From assembly GCA_025774425.1 (NCBI GenBank), contig JALGWA010000091.1, positions 1 through 6,803 of the forward strand: DNA of 6,803 nucleotides, written 5' to 3'. Position numbers and translations under genes: made by a program. Positions 4,465-6,803 of the stretch are shown piece after piece. Source of the stretch: a bacterium (GTDB lineage Bacteria; Arandabacterota; Arandabacteria; Arandabacterales; JALGWA01). Every line of letters starts with the position of its first letter. The first letter of the stretch is position 1. Below the pieces are notes generated by a model. That model saw nothing but the letters and a program-made list of their open reading frames with translations, was not told the origin of the DNA and searched no databases.

Positions 4465-6618
4465 CTACCTGACGCCCAGCTCCTCGAGCACGTTGTCGGC
4501 GTGATCCACCTCCTCCGCGATGAAGAGGATGTAGCGCATGTCGACGTGGATGGAACGCGTGATGTCCTCGCGGAAGGCGAAGTCGGCGGTCAGGGACTCG
4601 TAGTTGCCGTCGAAGAGGCAGCCGACGACCTCGCCGCGAGCGTTTATGAGCGGACTACCGGAGTTCCCGTTGGTCGAGTCATGCGTCGTCAGGAGGTCGA
4701 CGGGCACGTCGCCGATCTCCGGGTCGTAATAAGTGCCGCGATAGCCCCCGGCCGCGAGCTCCAGCAACCTGGCCGGGCAGTCGAAGGGCGGCTCGCCCGT
4801 ATGCTTCTCGGCGACCCCCGCGAGCGTCGTGTAGGCGCCGTAGTGCACGGCGTCGCGCGGTGAGTAGCCGCGGACGACGCCGTAGTTCACCCGCATGGTG
4901 CCGTTGGCGTCCGCATAGGGTTCCACGCCCCGCTCGGCGGCCATCATCTCGATCCACTCCGGCGCCAGCGCGTTGAGCGCGCCCTCGAAAACCTTGTCGC
5001 GCTCGAGCCGCTCCTCGTTCTCATCGTAGAGCTTCGCCGCGAGCGCGATGAAGTAGTCCCCCTCGGCCGTGAGTTCGTCGCGCGAGAGGTCGAACATGCG
5101 CATGCACTCGGCCGGGTCGGCGAGGCGGGTGTTCCCGTAGAGCTCGTCGAGGAAGACACCGAGAAAGGCGTCGAGGTCCCGCCCGCTCCTGCCCGCCATG
5201 AGGTCGTCGAACACCCGCATGCGATGCCCCTCGGGGAGCGCCAGCGCCTCGCGGATCAGCATCTCGAAGATCCGCCTGTCGGAGCGCTCGTGGTAGCCCC
5301 TCTCGAAGAGGCTGAGCTTGCGCTTCAGGTTTATGACTTCGCGGTCCATGTAGTCCGGGTCCCGCTCCATGTCGGGTTTCTGCTTCTCCACGCTCCACTT
5401 GTATATCGTGAGCGCCTGGCCGAGCATGGAGCCGCGGCCGAGCATGAGGCTCATGACGAGGTCCTTCATGTCGTACTCGGCCCGGCGGGCGTATGCTTCC
5501 TCGAACTCCGCGAGCAGCCGTCCGCGCCGCGCCGCCTCCTCCGCCGCGACGCCCGGCGCTTCGAGCATGCGCCTCTCCACATCCCGCTGGCGCTCCACCA
5601 GGTGGAAGCGCTTGAAGCCCTCGAGGAGGCCGCGATCCTTCTTGAGCCGGTTGTTGATGCCCTTCATCCTGCTCGCGACCCTCACGGCCGCCTCGGGGTC
5701 GGCCCGGGACTCCTCCTCCAGAAGCCGTATCATCTCCGCGTACAGCCGGATGCGCTCGGGCAGCAGGAAGCCCTCGTAGCGCGCCAGGCCGTAGGATGTG
5801 AGGTACCTCGAGGTCCGGCCGGGGAAGCCCACGATGAGGCCGAAGTCGCCCTCGCGCAGGCCCTCCCGCGAGACCTGGAGGTATCGCCGCGGCCTGTAGG
5901 GCACGTTGTCCTCCGAGTAGTCGGCGGGCCGTCCGTCGGGACCGACATAGGCCCTGAGGAAGGAGAAGTCCCCCGCGTGCCTCGGCCACATCCAGTTGTC
6001 TATGTCGCCGCCGTACTCGCCGACGGCCCTCGCGGGTACGTAGACGACGCGGACGTCCCGGAGCCTCGTGTAGGTGTCCAGAACATACTTCGCCCCGCCG
6101 TAGAAGGCGCTGACCTCGCAGTAGACGTCGCGCCCCCGCTCGGCCTCCTCGATGATCTCCTTGGTCCTCCTCTCGATCGCATTGTAGCGCTCGAGGGGCG
6201 ACATCGACTCGTCGACGGCGGAGAGCACCCGGTCGGTCACGGCCTCGGAGCCGAGCAGGATGTACGCGCGATAGCGCGTCCTCGCCAGGTAGCCGTCCTC
6301 GATGTAGTTCTTCTCCGACGTGCTTATCCGCTGGACGGCCCCGTAGGCGACGTGTTGGTTGGTGAGGATGAGGCCCTCGGGCGAGACGAACGCGCCCGTC
6401 GCGCCGACGCTGACGACGGCGTTGGCGACGCCCGTGCCGGCCTCGTTCCAGATCTCGTCCCTGCCGAGCTCGAGACCCGCGTTCTGCATGTCACGGAGCA
6501 CCTGGTCCGTGATGTCGTACGGCGGCCACATGCCCTCCGCCGCCATGAGGGCGGACGCGAGACACAGGCAGACCAGGATGCAGAGCGGCGCCCCGGTGAT
6601 TGCGCATGCGCTTTTCAT
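4465..6618 (-). CDS. S46 family dipeptidyl-peptidase (DPP7-like), secreted
   Basis: Serine exopeptidase releasing dipeptides from the N-terminus of oligopeptides, expected in the periplasm or at the cell surface. ATG at 6618 gives 717 residues, the usual S46 length. It has a signal peptide (hydrophobic about 8-26, cleavage near Ala26/Ala27) and RBS GGGAGGG 4 bases upstream. An in-frame ATG at 6768 would add 50 Arg/Pro-rich residues before the signal peptide and is rejected. Motifs: mature start EGMWPP, His89 in LTNQHVAY, DIDNWMWPRHAGDF (205-218) with Asn208/Trp209 as likely N-terminus binders and Asp217 catalytic, and Ser653 in NGNSGSPL. The helical insertion between the protease lobes spans roughly 285-560. 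Gly671, 18 residues after Ser653, sits where DPP11 has the Arg that selects acidic P1 residues, so a DPP7-type preference for hydrophobic P1 is inferred. It is the upstream gene of a probable pair with the propeller lipoprotein. Confidence 0.95.
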   Translation of the reverse strand: MKSACAITGAPLCILVCLCLASALMAAEGMWPPYDITDQVLRDMQNAGLELGRDEIWNEAGTGVANAVVSVGATGAFVSPEGLILTNQHVAYGAVQRISTSEKNYIEDGYLARTRYRAYILLGSEAVTDRVLSAVDESMSPLERYNAIERRTKEIIEEAERGRDVYCEVSAFYGGAKYVLDTYTRLRDVRVVYVPARAVGEYGGDIDNWMWPRHAGDFSFLRAYVGPDGRPADYSEDNVPYRPRRYLQVSREGLREGDFGLIVGFPGRTSRYLTSYGLARYEGFLLPERIRLYAEMIRLLEEESRADPEAAVRVASRMKGINNRLKKDRGLLEGFKRFHLVERQRDVERRMLEAPGVAAEEAARRGRLLAEFEEAYARRAEYDMKDLVMSLMLGRGSMLGQALTIYKWSVEKQKPDMERDPDYMDREVINLKRKLSLFERGYHERSDRRIFEMLIREALALPEGHRMRVFDDLMAGRSGRDLDAFLGVFLDELYGNTRLADPAECMRMFDLSRDELTAEGDYFIALAAKLYDENEERLERDKVFEGALNALAPEWIEMMAAERGVEPYADANGTMRVNYGVVRGYSPRDAVHYGAYTTLAGVAEKHTGEPPFDCPARLLELAAGGYRGTYYDPEIGDVPVDLLTTHDSTNGNSGSPLINARGEVVGCLFDGNYESLTADFAFREDITRSIHVDMRYILFIAEEVDHADNVLEELGVR

Positions 6619-6622
6619 GTAA

Positions 6623-6629
6623 CCCTCCC
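6623..6629 (-). promoter_or_regulatory. Ribosome binding site of the S46 peptidase gene
   Basis: GGGAGGG on the minus strand lies 4 bases before the ATG at 6618. Its presence here, directly before a good signal peptide, decides the start against the in-frame ATG 150 bases upstream. Confidence 0.7.
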
Positions 6630-6694
6630 GCGCAGGACCTACACGATGTCGGATGATGAGGTGCGTACGGACTCCATCCGGGTTCCGGCCGCCA

Positions 6695-6703
6695 AGCATA
6701 CCA
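6695..6703 (-). promoter_or_regulatory. Candidate extended -10 promoter for the peptidase gene
   Basis: On the minus strand TGGTATGCT (6703-6695) matches an extended -10, with TATGCT 4/6 to TATAAT. TTGCTT (6727-6722) lies 21 bases upstream, too far for a normal -35, so activity would rest on the extended -10. Transcription would start near 6688, with a leader of about 70 bases. The evidence is modest in GC-rich DNA. Confidence 0.35.
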
Positions 6704-6764
6704 CGCGGCGGGGGTGGGCGGAAGCAATCTCTCCGGGCCCGGGGCCGGCGGCGGGGCGCCGGGC

Positions 6765-6803
6765 TCACTCCCGCCGGCGCGGCTTGGCGATTATCTCCCT
6801 TAT
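6765..6803 (-). CDS. C-terminal end of an upstream gene (partial)
   Basis: On the minus strand the window opens with twelve sense codons, IREIIAKPRRRE, then TGA at 6765-6767. Third positions are mostly G/C, and the codons ATA, AGG and GAG match the usage of the other genes. It would lie 146 bases upstream of the peptidase ATG in the same direction. The product cannot be identified from so short a piece, and a chance open frame is possible. Confidence 0.4.
   Translation of the reverse strand: MREIIAKPRRRE

Noticed and set aside
2807..4504. 565-residue open frame on the plus strand opposite the propeller lipoprotein gene
   Set aside because: Its repetitive RVDGVEV/GAVRAD-like pattern is the complement of the GADGTIYV repeats on the coding strand; the true frame has a signal peptide, lipobox and propeller motifs.
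6619..6768. N-terminal extension of the S46 peptidase to the ATG at 6768
   Set aside because: It would place an Arg/Pro-rich stretch before a normal signal peptide and would overlap the probable stop of the upstream gene; the ATG at 6618 has an RBS and gives the family length.
1..6803. CRISPR array, tRNA, rRNA, integrase or defence genes
   Set aside because: No regularly spaced repeats, no tRNA-like cloverleaf, and no coding region outside the five described could be supported.

Overview
The window comes from a GC-rich bacterium with Gram-negative character. It encodes a secreted S46 dipeptidyl-peptidase, a family of diderm bacteria, and a lipoprotein carrying a PQQ-type beta-propeller. Codon third positions are mostly G or C, yet ATA (Ile) and AGG (Arg) are used freely in all genes, so the genes look native to one genome. 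The mix of an NtrC-family regulator, an SDR-type threonine dehydrogenase and an S46 peptidase fits Desulfobacterota-like or FCB/Acidobacteria-like lineages. The sequence alone does not settle the phylum.

Layout: (1) 1-1235, plus strand: the 3' part of a response regulator with receiver, AAA+ and HTH domains, cut by the window edge. Its AAA+ domain keeps Walker A but has lost the GAFTGA loop, Walker B acidic residues, arginine fingers and sensor II arginine. (2) 1236-1440: intergenic, holding a clear extended -10 sigma70-type promoter and a strong ribosome binding site for the next gene. (3) 1441-2424, plus strand: L-threonine 3-dehydrogenase of the short-chain (epimerase-like) type, with a TTG start. 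(4) 2425-2683: gap between convergent genes, with a near-perfect long hairpin made of two GGGGTCTGACCCC units and a third related element; it looks like a dispersed-repeat (REP/RAYT-like) site. (5) 2684-4396, minus strand: a lipoprotein with two nearly identical 73-residue modules followed by an eight-repeat PQQ-like propeller. (6) 4465-6618, minus strand: a secreted S46 dipeptidyl-peptidase with an intact catalytic triad. (7) 6765-6803, minus strand: probably the last 12 codons of another gene.

The peptidase and lipoprotein genes lie 68 bp apart on one strand and are probably co-transcribed, giving an exported peptidase followed by an envelope-anchored propeller protein. The peptidase releases dipeptides outside the cytoplasm, and threonine dehydrogenase opens a threonine catabolic route. 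Together they suggest peptide and amino-acid use, but that link is inferred from gene content. No complete new defence or mobile system is visible. The items most worth attention are the catalytically degenerate NtrC-like regulator and the GGGGTCAGA repeat cluster.
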